64,000 bases of DNA. It comes from Acidobacteriota bacterium (GTDB lineage Bacteria; Acidobacteriota; Terriglobia; Bryobacterales; Bryobacteraceae). A program made the translations under genes and the position numbers. Positions 35,974 through 44,581 of the stretch are shown here, piece by piece (the first letter of the stretch is position 1; each line of letters opens with the position of its first letter). Under the pieces are notes generated by a model that was not told where the DNA came from, did not search any database, and saw only the letters and a list, made by a program, of their open reading frames with translations. Location: assembly GCA_017307505.1 (NCBI GenBank), contig JAFKEE010000058.1, positions 15,696 to 79,695 on the forward strand. The letters are read 5' to 3'.

Positions 35974-36864
35974 ATGCGGACCCTCTCTCGACGCCAGGTC
36001 GTTCTCTCCGCCCTTATGGCCGCGCCTCCACGGCGTCTGCCGGTACTCATCGTCGATGGCATGAACAACCACGACTGGCGAGCCGGTACCCGGGCTCTGC
36101 GCGGCATCCTGGAGGCCTCCGGACGATTCCAGGTCGACGTGTCCACCACTCCGTCGACTGCCGGGGATCAGAATGGCTGGCAGTCCTGGCGGCCCGAGTT
36201 TCACCGCTATGCCGTGGTCGTCAACAATTTCAACGGTGGTCATAAGAGCGATGGGATCCGTTGGCCTGGTCCGGTGGAGCAGAGCCTCGAACAATACGTG
36301 TCGAAAGGCGGCGGCCTGGTCGTCTTCCACGCCGCCAACAACGCCTTCCTCGAATGGGCCGACTACAACGAGATGATCGGCCTGGGCTGGCGCGACAAGA
36401 CCTTCGGACCCGGCCTGATCCTGGATGAACAAGAGAAAGTGGTCGTCGTGCCCGCAGGCGAAGGACTCGGACCCGGCCACGGCCCCCGCCATGACTTCGA
36501 AATGTCCGTCCGGGATCCCCGCCATCCCATCACCCGCGGGCTGCCCAAAACCTGGGTCCATCCCTCCGAGCAATTGACCCACGGCCAGCACGCCGTGGCT
36601 CACCCGCAACATGGCGCACCCGAAAAGGAACTGGGGATACTTACCTTCGCGCTCTCGAAGGATTCGCACCGCCGCGAACCACTGGATTGGGTTCGTTCCT
36701 GGGGCAAGGGGCGCATCTACACCACCATGCTGGGGCACACCTGGAAAGACGAGCCGAATCCGAACCTGCTGGATCCCCACTTCCAGACGCTGCTCGTGAA
36801 TGGCGTGGAGTGGGCCGCCACGGGCCGCGTCTCCAGCAGGCCGGCCATCGGCTGGGCCGGGTAG
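35974..36864 (+). CDS. ThuA-domain protein
   Basis: The 296-residue protein matches the ThuA/trehalose-utilisation family, a glutamine-amidotransferase-like fold. It has LPVLIVDGMNNHDW, then YAVVVNNFNG, EQYVSKGGGLVVFHAANNAF, the RHDFEMSVRDPRHPITRGLP segment and the ending GRIYTTMLGHTWKDE. A possible Tat-like N-terminus (MRTLSRRQVVLSALMAAPP) suggests export. ThuA proteins accompany Gfo/Idh/MocA dehydrogenases and sugar-catabolic genes, and are thought to act in keto-sugar metabolism, though the reaction is not settled. ATG 35974 with GGGAG upstream. It diverges from the mannonate dehydratase gene. Confidence 0.87.
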   Translation: MRTLSRRQVVLSALMAAPPRRLPVLIVDGMNNHDWRAGTRALRGILEASGRFQVDVSTTPSTAGDQNGWQSWRPEFHRYAVVVNNFNGGHKSDGIRWPGPVEQSLEQYVSKGGGLVVFHAANNAFLEWADYNEMIGLGWRDKTFGPGLILDEQEKVVVVPAGEGLGPGHGPRHDFEMSVRDPRHPITRGLPKTWVHPSEQLTHGQHAVAHPQHGAPEKELGILTFALSKDSHRREPLDWVRSWGKGRIYTTMLGHTWKDEPNPNLLDPHFQTLLVNGVEWAATGRVSSRPAIGWAG

Positions 36865-36866
36865 TC

Positions 36867-37373
36867 TCAGCCGGGCGGAAGCGCCGCGCTGCCGGTCAGC
36901 GCCCGGTACTCCAGGAACATCTGCGATCGCCAGCGAACGATCATTCCGAAGGCCAGCAGATAAGCCAACGCCGCGGTCTGCTGGCCGGAGAGGATCGTGT
37001 CCAGATAACCGCGTGCCGCGAAGCGGATCGCAAACAGGCCCAGAAGCACCGCGAAGAACGCGTTCGAGCGCCGCATCATGATCGCATCCCCCTCGCGCTC
37101 CAGGCGGGTGGTCCGGAGCAACGGATAGGCCAGCAGCAGCGCCCCAATCAGTACGGCGCCCACGGCCCACATCCAGGGGATCCGGAAGGCAGGCAGAACA
37201 AACATCGACATCCCGGTGGCCATGCCCATCGGCGGGATGACGATCTTCTTGACCGAGACGGGTCCCTTCGCCTCCCGCACACGCCACACCATGACGGCCA
37301 GCATGCCCAGAATCGGCCCAGCCAGCCGGGCGCCGGTGGGAAACGGAATCGACATGACGCTAAGATTTACCAT
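36867..37373 (-). CDS. CcdC-like (DUF1453) integral membrane protein
   Basis: This 168-residue protein has about five hydrophobic helices: RLAGPILGMLAVMVW, GMSMFVLPAFRIPWMW, AVGAVLIGALLLAYPLL, NAFFAVLLGLFAIRFAA and TAALAYLLAFGMIV. KKIVIPPMGM and the RWRSQMFLEYRAL tail are typical of CcdC/DUF1453 proteins. CcdC was named for an association with cytochrome c maturation, but its role is not well defined. The start is uncertain: ATG 37373 and ATG 37355 are both in frame and neither has a Shine-Dalgarno. It stands between a ThuA gene and a redox operon. Confidence 0.75.
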   Translation of the reverse strand: MVNLSVMSIPFPTGARLAGPILGMLAVMVWRVREAKGPVSVKKIVIPPMGMATGMSMFVLPAFRIPWMWAVGAVLIGALLLAYPLLRTTRLEREGDAIMMRRSNAFFAVLLGLFAIRFAARGYLDTILSGQQTAALAYLLAFGMIVRWRSQMFLEYRALTGSAALPPG

Positions 37374-37498
37374 TCGAGGCCAGGTTCGGCGGCATGGGTT
37401 GGCACGTTCACCAACCCATACTCAAATGGTGCAGGATCCCCGGGCCGTGACGCAACAGCGGCGCAGGAACCGCTGGCGGTGCGCCACGGCCCACGGGA

Positions 37499-38932
37499 TC
37501 AGGCGGTCTCCGGAGCATCGTCGGAGTTCACATCGAACCAGGAAGGTTTGAACTCGATGCGCCGGCGCTGCCGGGCCGACATGTTGGAGACCAGCGTGAT
37601 GACAGCATCCGAGAGTCCGACCTCGGCTCCACAGCGGGGTTGGCCTTCGCCGGGATGGCGGATCAGCCAGGCCAGATGCTCCTGCTCTTCCCGGTAGCCG
37701 CGGCTGGTCAACGTGTCCTGCAGACCGCCGCCGGAGGTCCACTGTGCGGTAGAAGTGGAGACCGCCGAGGGCTGGCTGATGCGGCGTTCCGCCCACGAGA
37801 TGCGCGTGTCGCGCAGCGATTTTTCCTTCAGCAGATAGACATCCCGCTCCGACAGGATCGCCAGCGTGCCCTTTGAACCCATCACCTGCTCGCCATATCC
37901 ATCCGCTTCGTTCGTCGTAATGCTGGAGTAGGTAACCACCGTGTCGCCGGGATATTCGTAGGTGAGGAAAATGTGGTCCTCCACCTCACGGCCGTCGCTG
38001 AAGTAGGAGTTCACGCCCACTCCGGATACCGCCTTAGGATGGACCATCGTCTTCCCGCCATGCGTGTCCTTCTCGTTCAGAACTGCCTTGAGCAGAATGC
38101 TGCATGCGTCCAGTTGATGGCTGCCCAGTTCGGCCATCAGTCCTTCGCCGGTCCGCTTCTGCAGCCGCCACCGGACCAGTTCATCCAGGCTCTTGTAGCC
38201 GTAGCGGGCGAAATCCACCTGCTTGTCCTCCGCCGGAACCTTCGCGAACCAGGTGTCGAAGTCGCCCTTCTCCGCGCCAGGCTTCCCACCCCCGGTCTGG
38301 TTGCGATGCCAGAACGCGCGGATGTGCCGCACGTCACCAAGAATGTCCTTCTGTTTCGCGACTTCCAGTGCGTTGGCATAGAGATAGCTGTAGTGGCGCT
38401 GATGACCGATGGACAGTAGCCGCCCGGTCTTCCTGGCCGAGCGGGCCATGCGCTTGCAGTCCGTCACGGTCTTGGCCATGAGTTTCTCGCAGAGCACATG
38501 CTTGCCCTTCTCCATGGCTTCCATCGCGCAGGGCGCGTGCAGGTGCAGCGGCAGAGCGATGATCACCATCTCGATGTCGTCGCGATCCAGCAGTTTGTGG
38601 TAATCCTCGATCAATTCAATGTGGCGGGCATCGGAGCCGTATTTGCCTTCCAACGAGACCCGCGCCTTCTTCTGCATGCTGGGCCGGATGTCAGAGAAGG
38701 CAACCAGCTTGATGTAGTCAGGATTCAGCGAGTCAATGTGGGACCGGCCCTGGCCACCGGCGCCAATCAGCGCCGCGCGCACGGGGTTGCCGCGCAAGCT
38801 GCTGTAGCCCCAGTAAAATGCCGTGACGGACGGCACCGTCACCAGCGCCGGAAGCAGGTCCCGGCGCGTCATCTTCAGGGCATCGGAGAAATTGTCCTTG
38901 CCCACTTGGCGTTGTTGTTCATTGAGAATCAT
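37499..38932 (-). CDS. Gfo/Idh/MocA family oxidoreductase with Tat-like signal
   Basis: This 477-residue dehydrogenase-like protein is the third gene of the ApbE-DoxX-dehydrogenase operon. After an N-terminal segment with MTRRDLLPALVTVPSVTAFYWG come the NAD(P)-binding loop VRAALIGAGGQGRSH, LVAFSDIRPS, VIIALPLHLHAPCAM and the family motif VLCEKLMAKTVTDCKRM, which reads CEKLM instead of EKP. It continues with LLSIGHQRHYSYLY, the MAELGSHQLDA block and a C-terminal beta sheet. Replacement of Pro by Leu in the EKP motif is seen in some family members. Its ATG overlaps the stop of the DoxX gene by four bases (ATGA), so translation is coupled. The substrate is unknown. Confidence 0.88.
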   Translation of the reverse strand: MILNEQQRQVGKDNFSDALKMTRRDLLPALVTVPSVTAFYWGYSSLRGNPVRAALIGAGGQGRSHIDSLNPDYIKLVAFSDIRPSMQKKARVSLEGKYGSDARHIELIEDYHKLLDRDDIEMVIIALPLHLHAPCAMEAMEKGKHVLCEKLMAKTVTDCKRMARSARKTGRLLSIGHQRHYSYLYANALEVAKQKDILGDVRHIRAFWHRNQTGGGKPGAEKGDFDTWFAKVPAEDKQVDFARYGYKSLDELVRWRLQKRTGEGLMAELGSHQLDACSILLKAVLNEKDTHGGKTMVHPKAVSGVGVNSYFSDGREVEDHIFLTYEYPGDTVVTYSSITTNEADGYGEQVMGSKGTLAILSERDVYLLKEKSLRDTRISWAERRISQPSAVSTSTAQWTSGGGLQDTLTSRGYREEQEHLAWLIRHPGEGQPRCGAEVGLSDAVITLVSNMSARQRRRIEFKPSWFDVNSDDAPETA

Positions 38933-40164
38933 GACAGGCTCCTGGTGACCATCACTGCTTCGGGATGTTGGGTCTTGACGGCGCGGAACGCCCGCGCCAG
39001 ATAGAAATCGAGGCCGGCCCAGCGGCCCGTCGCCGTGGTGGCGATAACCAGTGCCGCAAAAGCCTCGATCAGATTCCGATCGACAAAGAGGTAATGACCC
39101 GCCACCGACATCGCCGGCAAACCCGGCCAAGGCGGCGAAGCCAGATAGAAGACGGCCAGTTGCAGCGCGGCAGCGCACGCCGCGACGGGCGTGAACAGGC
39201 CCAGCATGAGGAGAATGCCGATCACCGTCAGGCTGGTCTTGATGGCGCGGTCTACCCAGGCGGCGCCGTCGCCCGGACGCGGCAGCGGTCCCGAGCCCAA
39301 CTGATCCACAGTGGCGATGGTCTGCGTCTGAACCGCAAGCTCCGACAGCGGCTCGTTGAGATAACTCAGCAGTTCCCCGGCAATCAAGTCGAGCTTCTTA
39401 CGATCGGCGTCCTGGCGCTCCCGCGTGAACGGGGCGTGAAGGTCCGATTCCGCGGCCCGCTGCCTCAGCAGACGGTAATCGGCCAGCCGGACCTGAAACC
39501 AAGGTGCATTCACCGTGTCGACCGCGGCCGCTTTCACCGCATCGCGGGCCGCCGCCAACCGCTTCTGCTGGTCTGGGGTGAACGGTTTGCCGGCGTCAGC
39601 GAAGTGATCCAGGATCTCCGTATACCGCTCGTCCATACGGCGTTTCAAGGATGCCTCGCTGAGCCGTTCCAGTCCGTCCATATCCGGAACCAGACCGCGG
39701 AACAACGACCGGAACGGCCCCGCCGAGGCCTGTAGGAACGGCAGCGAGGAAAACCGCTCCCCTTCCTGTTCAGTGGCCAGCTTGAGCACCTCCTCATGCA
39801 CGAGGGTCCAATCGAACTGCATCAGATCAGCACCCTGGACTCCCTCGGCGGCCGCCAGCTTGATCTTGTCGCCCAGGTCGGTCAACCTGGCTTTCTGGTC
39901 TTCCGAAAGAGGCAGCCGCGCCTTGAACACCTTGACGATCTCATCGTTCCAGGCATCCACCCGCGCCGAGACCGCGGGTAACGCCAGGTTCTTCGTCAGC
40001 AAGTCATTGTGCAAACGGCCCGTAGCCGCCTGCACCGGGTAGCGGGCAGCGGCATACTGCGCCGTGCCGCGATCAGAATCGATCTTGTAGATGCCTTCGT
40101 ACAGAAAGTGCCAACCGATGGCGATCCGCAGCGCGACAAGCATCGATCTGCTCCATTTATTCAT
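38929..40164 (-). CDS. DoxX-family membrane protein with a large internal insertion
   Basis: This is a 411-residue protein. A first helix of DoxX type (RSMLVALRIAIGWHFLYEGIYK, residues about 6-27) is followed by about 240 mostly hydrophilic, helix-forming residues. The remaining DoxX helices come last: IKTSLTVIGILLMLGLFTPVA, then CAAALQLAVFYLA and the block SVAGHYLFVDRNLIEAFAALV. DoxX proteins usually have about 120-160 residues and are linked to quinone or respiratory functions. The insertion, with PFTPDQQKRLAAARDAVK and similar segments, is presumably extracytoplasmic and has no recognised domain. It overlaps the apbE stop by four bases and the dehydrogenase start by four, placing it in the middle of a coupled operon. 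Confidence 0.8.
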   Translation of the reverse strand: MNKWSRSMLVALRIAIGWHFLYEGIYKIDSDRGTAQYAAARYPVQAATGRLHNDLLTKNLALPAVSARVDAWNDEIVKVFKARLPLSEDQKARLTDLGDKIKLAAAEGVQGADLMQFDWTLVHEEVLKLATEQEGERFSSLPFLQASAGPFRSLFRGLVPDMDGLERLSEASLKRRMDERYTEILDHFADAGKPFTPDQQKRLAAARDAVKAAAVDTVNAPWFQVRLADYRLLRQRAAESDLHAPFTRERQDADRKKLDLIAGELLSYLNEPLSELAVQTQTIATVDQLGSGPLPRPGDGAAWVDRAIKTSLTVIGILLMLGLFTPVAACAAALQLAVFYLASPPWPGLPAMSVAGHYLFVDRNLIEAFAALVIATTATGRWAGLDFYLARAFRAVKTQHPEAVMVTRSLS

Positions 40165-41132
40165 GCACTTACCTCCACGTCCGCCGCGCCCAGGACGATG
40201 GGTCCGCACGCGGCCTTGTCTGATTTCAGCGGCACCAGCACGGCGCCGATCTCGCGGTGGGTCTCGCAGAACTTCCTGACCCATTCCGTGCCCATCACAT
40301 AGAAAGCGGTCGACAAAGCGTCAGCCTCCGCCGAGCTGCGTGCTACGGCAGTGGCGCTGGCCAGTTGTTCGGCCGGTCGCCCTGTCCTGGGATCAAGGAT
40401 GTGACCGTACCTTCGGCCATTCACCTCGAAGTATTGGTTCGCGGCGCCCGAAGTCCCCATTCCCCGGTTGCGGAGGTAGACCCGGGCAACAGCGCGGTCG
40501 GAGCCATGCGGATCGCCGAGGTCCACGCCCCAGCCGCGTGGCTCGCCAGCCGGCGTGCCCAACCCAAAGAGGCTGCTCTGTCCGGCCTGCATCAGCGCAC
40601 TGCGGATACCGAAGCGGTTCCACATCAGCCGGATGCCCTGGTCGATGGCATAACCCTTCCCGATCGCCCCTGGGTTGAACTCGACGCCGGGCTTCCGCAC
40701 GCCAATCAGCCCCGGCGTTTTTGGAAAGTAAACATGACGGCTGCCGCAGGCAGAGAGGGCCTGCTCGATCTCCACATCAGACGGAACGCGCCGCGGCCCG
40801 CGAAAGAAACCCCAGATCCGGACCAGCGGCGCCACCGCCATATCGAAGCCCCCCTCGGTGGCTTTCCACAAGCCGGCGGCCAACCGGACCAGCCGGTAAA
40901 CCTCGGGGACGGTACCGCACTCGGCCGAAAGGTTTCGGTTCAGCCTCGACATCTCGCTGTCCTCGCGGTAAATCGACAGCAGGTCCTCCAGCCGGTCCAC
41001 CTCGTCGAGCGCGGCGCAGCCGGCGTCCACCGCATTCGCTGTTCGCCCCGGAAAGAGGGTGGAGAACTCGCAGGCCATGGCTCTTCGCCCTATGTTCAGG
41101 AAGCCATGCCGGGCGTCTTGTGCAAGCAGCAT
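40161..41132 (-). CDS. apbE: FAD:protein FMN transferase
   Basis: ApbE attaches FMN covalently to a threonine or serine of a target protein outside the cytoplasm, using FAD and Mg2+. This 323-residue protein shows DRLEDLLSIYREDSEMSRLN, the GGFDMAVAPLVRIWGF block, then EFNPGAIGKGYAIDQ, the SALMQAGQSSLFGLG strand, GTSGAANQYFEV (family TSG motif), YGHILDPRTGRPA and ADALSTAFYVMG. All the usual blocks are intact. The start is uncertain: ATG 41132, GTG 41141 and an internal ATG before ACEFSTLF are possible. It is the first gene of the DoxX-Gfo/Idh operon. No protein in the window shows an obvious flavinylation motif, so its target is unknown. Confidence 0.92.
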   Translation of the reverse strand: MLLAQDARHGFLNIGRRAMACEFSTLFPGRTANAVDAGCAALDEVDRLEDLLSIYREDSEMSRLNRNLSAECGTVPEVYRLVRLAAGLWKATEGGFDMAVAPLVRIWGFFRGPRRVPSDVEIEQALSACGSRHVYFPKTPGLIGVRKPGVEFNPGAIGKGYAIDQGIRLMWNRFGIRSALMQAGQSSLFGLGTPAGEPRGWGVDLGDPHGSDRAVARVYLRNRGMGTSGAANQYFEVNGRRYGHILDPRTGRPAEQLASATAVARSSAEADALSTAFYVMGTEWVRKFCETHREIGAVLVPLKSDKAACGPIVLGAADVEVSA

Positions 41133-41285
41133 CGTGTTCACCAGCAATCGCAGTGTGGGCGCGGTGCTGGAAACGGGAAAGGTACGCTACGGAGCGGCTC
41201 CTGCGAAATCTTCAAAACGCTTCGAATTCGAGCCGCGTTTGCGCTATGCTCTGTGCAGAGAAAAGGACCGTAAAGCACCGTTACC

Positions 41286-42518
41286 ATGCGCCCCAAAGGG
41301 CAGGAAACAAGCGACATCCCGTACACCGAGGAGCAGCGGGCGGCGATCCGCGCGGCGCTGGAACAGTTGCTGTCCAGCCCCGCCTTTCGCAACAGCAAGC
41401 AGTCGCAGCGGTTCCTGCGCTATGTCGTCGAGCACAGCCTGCACGGCAAGGACGACCAGCTCAAGGAGCGGAACATCGGAATCGAGGTCTTCGAGCGGGC
41501 GCCAGACTACGACACGGGCGAGGACCCCATCGTCCGGGTACGGGCCACGGAGATCCGCAAGCGGCTGGCGCAGTATTACCAGGAAGGTACGGATTCGGGC
41601 GCCGTCCGCATTGACCTGCCTTCCGGTTCCTACCGGGCAGAGTTTCACTTTGCACCCCCGTCGGCAATCATCGCGCCGGCTCGTGGCAGCCGATTCCGCC
41701 TGATCGCCATCGGGTTTGCGGTCTTACTCTGCGTCATCGTGGGCGCCATCTGGAGCGTCCGGCTCTTACGGCCAACTGGCGTGCTGGACCAGTTCTGGTC
41801 CCCCGTCATGTCCAGCACAAAGCCGGTGCTGATCTATTGCGGGCAACCCGTAGTCTATTTCCTTTCCCGGGACGTCCATGACGCGTACAAGACAACGAAT
41901 CCCAGCCATCAACGCGGGTCGACCCCGGTCCTCCTGGCACCCGACGCAACCCTCCACGGCCGCGACATCATTCCGGTGACGGAACAGTTTGTCGGCATCG
42001 GGAATGCGCACGCGGCCGTACTGCTTTCGACGATGTTTGCCGGGCGGGGTAAGCCGGTAGAGTTGCGCTACGCCAACGACCTGTCATTCAGTGACCTGCG
42101 CAGTTCTCCGGCCGTCCTCATCGGGGCTTTTTCGAATCTCTGGACCCTGGAGATGACAGGCAAACTGCGGTTCGTCTTCGAGCAGGACCAGGGACAGCGG
42201 CGGATCCTGGACAACACCAATCAGCAGTCGTGGTCGTTGAAGAATCTGGCTCCCGATGGCAAGACCCCAGAGGACTACGCCATCGTCTCCCGGTTGTTCG
42301 ACTCCGCCACGGGGCAGACACTGGTCTCGGCAGCCGGCATCACGCAATATGGGACCCGGGCGGCGGGCGAGTTCCTGACGGATAGCGAGCGAATGACCCA
42401 GGCCCTGGAGAAGGCTCCGGCGGACTGGCCGAAGAAAAACCTCCAGGTCCTGCTACACACGACGGTCTATAAGGGGACGCCCGCCCGGCCCAGCGTCGTG
42501 GCCGCCCACGTCTGGTAG
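41286..42518 (+). CDS. Membrane protein with acidobacterial 'FLRYVVE..LKE..IG..VF' N-terminal domain
   Basis: The protein has 410 residues. Residues 15-120 form a helical domain well known to me from acidobacterial regulators and cyclase-like proteins: LEQLLSSPAFRNSKQSQRFL, RYVVEHSLHGKDDQLKERNI, then GIEVFERAPDYDTGEDPIVR and LPSGSYRAEF. A single transmembrane helix follows (LIAIGFAVLLCVIVGAIWSV, about 137-157). The C-terminal 240 residues would be extracytoplasmic and show a fold I cannot name (VLIYCGQPVVYFLSRDVHDA, YANDLSFSDLRSSPAVLIGA). The N-terminal domain may bind DNA or partners. No kinase, cyclase or response-regulator domain is seen. Confidence 0.7.
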   Translation: MRPKGQETSDIPYTEEQRAAIRAALEQLLSSPAFRNSKQSQRFLRYVVEHSLHGKDDQLKERNIGIEVFERAPDYDTGEDPIVRVRATEIRKRLAQYYQEGTDSGAVRIDLPSGSYRAEFHFAPPSAIIAPARGSRFRLIAIGFAVLLCVIVGAIWSVRLLRPTGVLDQFWSPVMSSTKPVLIYCGQPVVYFLSRDVHDAYKTTNPSHQRGSTPVLLAPDATLHGRDIIPVTEQFVGIGNAHAAVLLSTMFAGRGKPVELRYANDLSFSDLRSSPAVLIGAFSNLWTLEMTGKLRFVFEQDQGQRRILDNTNQQSWSLKNLAPDGKTPEDYAIVSRLFDSATGQTLVSAAGITQYGTRAAGEFLTDSERMTQALEKAPADWPKKNLQVLLHTTVYKGTPARPSVVAAHVW

Positions 42519-42521
42519 CAA

Positions 42522-43919
42522 TCAGCCCTTCGCCACCCGGGCCAGGACATGGGCCGTGCCGTACGGTGCGCGCTGTTCCCGCGCCAGCATGCGGTTCGCC
42601 TCGGCATCGCCGAACTGCTCCTTCCCCGGATCCCACTTCACCGCGCGGCCCAGTTTCATGGATGCATGCGCGACCAGGCACGCCGAGCAGGAGCGGTGGC
42701 CATCTTCCACCGGCGCGACCGTCTGTGTCCGGTTCTTAATGGCCGTCAGCCAATCGAGATGGTGATCGTTGCCGGGACTGGCGTGCAAGTGCAGCTCGCT
42801 CTCCTTGAGCCCGCTGCGCAGGATGTTCAAATTGCTGGCATCCAGGACAGCGCTGCGCGGTTTCCCGGCAGCCGAATCGCTGAGCTGATACTTGCCGCGG
42901 GTCACCCACAGCCAGCCGTCCTCGCCAATGAACTTCAGACCGGTCGGGTATTTCTCGCTCAGGTACATCGTGACGCCGTTCTCATACTGCATGCGCACGT
43001 GATAGGGACCATGGACATCCCACAATCCTTTTTTAGGAAATTCAGCCGTGGCGAGAGCCTCGATCGGGCCGGAGTGTTCCGTACCCATCGCGACGTGGGC
43101 CGTGTCGATATGATGGGCGCCCCAGCCGGTGATCATGCCGGCGCCGAACTGTTCGCAGCGCAGCCAACCCGGCCTGTTATAGCGGGCCTTCGGCTCAGCC
43201 GCCTGCGGATGCACCCGTTTCTCGGTGTAGTAAACCTTGGGCGTGCTTCCCAGCCACATGTCGTAGTCGAGATTGCCGGGGACTGGCATCTCGCGCTCTT
43301 CCTCTCCACCCGGATCTTCCGGCAACCCGATGTAGATTTCGGTGATCCGCCCGAGCCGACCGTTGCGAATGAGTTCGCAGGCGCAGCGGAACTGAAACTC
43401 CGAACGCTGCTGGCTGCCCTGCTGGAAGATGCGGCCCGATTTCTTCACCACATCGGCCATCTGGCGGCCCTCGGCGATGGTGAGCGAGGCCGGCTTCTGG
43501 AGATAGATGTCCTTCCCTGCCAGTGCCGCTTCCATGGCAGGCTGCGCATGCCAATGGTCCGGCGTGCTGATGCAGACCGCGTCGATACTTTTGTCGGCCA
43601 GCACCTCGCGGTAGTCGCGGTAGGTTTTGACGCCGGTGAACTGGTCTCTGCCCACCTTCTTCCCATACGTGGACTCAACGAGGTTCTTCGCGTCCTCCAG
43701 ACGCACGGTGTCGAGATCACACACCGCGGTGAAGCGGGCCAGATCAGCATGGCGGAACACACCCGGAAACTCGGAGCCTCGCGCGATGCGGCCGCAGCCG
43801 ATCTGGGCGACCTGAATGCGGTTGCTAGGCGCGGCCGCTCCAAAGACGGAGGCCGGTACGATGGCGGGAAAGCCGAGCGCGGCCTGCAGAATACGGCGGC
43901 GAGTGGCGGTCTGAGTCAT
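42522..43919 (-). CDS. Tat-exported Gfo/Idh/MocA family oxidoreductase
   Basis: This 465-residue NAD(P)-dependent dehydrogenase has a twin-arginine signal (ATRRRILQAALGFPAIVPASV). The Rossmann loop QVAQIGCGRIARG is followed by FTAVCDLD, CISTPDHWHAQPAM and the family motif YLQKPASLTIAEG, which reads QKP in place of EKP. QQGSQQRSEFQFR, then MWLGSTPKVYYTE and ITGWGAHHIDTAH complete the set. It matches the exported subgroup abundant in Bryobacterales and Planctomycetota. The substrate is probably a sugar or cyclitol derivative. A perfect 11-bp stem-loop lies 22 bases upstream of the ATG, between this gene and the preceding one on the same strand. Confidence 0.9.
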   Translation of the reverse strand: MTQTATRRRILQAALGFPAIVPASVFGAAAPSNRIQVAQIGCGRIARGSEFPGVFRHADLARFTAVCDLDTVRLEDAKNLVESTYGKKVGRDQFTGVKTYRDYREVLADKSIDAVCISTPDHWHAQPAMEAALAGKDIYLQKPASLTIAEGRQMADVVKKSGRIFQQGSQQRSEFQFRCACELIRNGRLGRITEIYIGLPEDPGGEEEREMPVPGNLDYDMWLGSTPKVYYTEKRVHPQAAEPKARYNRPGWLRCEQFGAGMITGWGAHHIDTAHVAMGTEHSGPIEALATAEFPKKGLWDVHGPYHVRMQYENGVTMYLSEKYPTGLKFIGEDGWLWVTRGKYQLSDSAAGKPRSAVLDASNLNILRSGLKESELHLHASPGNDHHLDWLTAIKNRTQTVAPVEDGHRSCSACLVAHASMKLGRAVKWDPGKEQFGDAEANRMLAREQRAPYGTAHVLARVAKG

Positions 43920-43940
43920 CGTGGAACTCCTATCGGCCCT

Positions 43941-43966
43941 GGATTCAGATCCAATGATCTGAATCC
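43941..43966. promoter_or_regulatory. Perfect 11-bp inverted repeat upstream of the Gfo/Idh/MocA gene
   Basis: GGATTCAGATC (43941-43951) and GATCTGAATCC (43956-43966) are perfect reverse complements around a 4-base loop CAAT. The element lies in the 69-base gap between two minus-strand genes. There is no following T tract, so it could be an operator, an mRNA processing or stability hairpin, or a Rho-assisted terminator. Confidence 0.7.
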
Positions 43967-43988
43967 CATCCTATACCTACTTCGACGA

Positions 43989-44411
43989 TTATTCCGGAGC
44001 TGCCTGGGCGTCCAACGCGGCGGGCGGGTTCGAGGCATGCACTCGCGACTGCAGGCTGGACACGGCGTTTTGCAGGCTCTGTACGGACATCTGGAGCGAC
44101 TGAATGGCGCTCTGCTGGCTCATGACCGTGGATTGCAGGGAGCTGAGCATGGACTGGCTGCCGCGGCCGGATGAGTCGGAGGAGCGTGCGGCGCTTTGTA
44201 GCTCGGCGACGCGGGATTCCAGGTCTCGAACGGCGAGCTGGAGGGTCAGAATGCGAGCCTGGGTGGACTCCTCGGCTGGGGTGGTTTTCGAGGATTTGGG
44301 TGGCGCCTTCGGAGGCTCTTGCGTGCGCCCTGGAATGGCGAGGACGAACACGACGAGAAGAGACGCCAGGACGGCAGTTAAAGCGCGGTAAACCGAGAGT
44401 GGATTCTTCAT
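43989..44411 (-). CDS. Small exported coiled-coil protein
   Basis: The protein has 140 residues: an N-terminal signal or anchor helix (ALTAVLASLLVVFVLAIPG), a Pro/Lys-rich linker, then heptad-like repeats from about residue 55 (LTLQLAVRDLESRVAELQSA). Near-identical short units such as QSLQMSVQSLQNAVSSLQS follow. This predicts a trimeric or dimeric coiled coil in the periplasm. No family is recognised. ATG 44411 follows GGAGAT; an upstream extension is not needed. It diverges from the RND efflux operon with about 170 bases between starts. Confidence 0.65.
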   Translation of the reverse strand: MKNPLSVYRALTAVLASLLVVFVLAIPGRTQEPPKAPPKSSKTTPAEESTQARILTLQLAVRDLESRVAELQSAARSSDSSGRGSQSMLSSLQSTVMSQQSAIQSLQMSVQSLQNAVSSLQSRVHASNPPAALDAQAAPE

Positions 44412-44581
44412 GAGGATCTCCAGATAGTCAACAGTTTCACGGTGCGCGGGGCCAGTGCCGGTGTCAAGCCAGACCACAGGCCGAGTTTACAGTTATTGCG
44501 GGGAAGAGTGTCTGAAATCCCGGGGCCCCCAGGGGTCCGTGGTGCTAAGCTGGTGGCCATACCGATCGTGGGAGTCTCCGG

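Noticed and set aside
32637..36245. Very long plus-strand open frame (about 1200 codons) opposite GH95 and the mannonate dehydratase gene
   Set aside because: It is a shadow: it runs antisense through two well-matched genes and is rich in Arg, His and Gln with no recognisable domain, as expected from GC-skewed codon positions.
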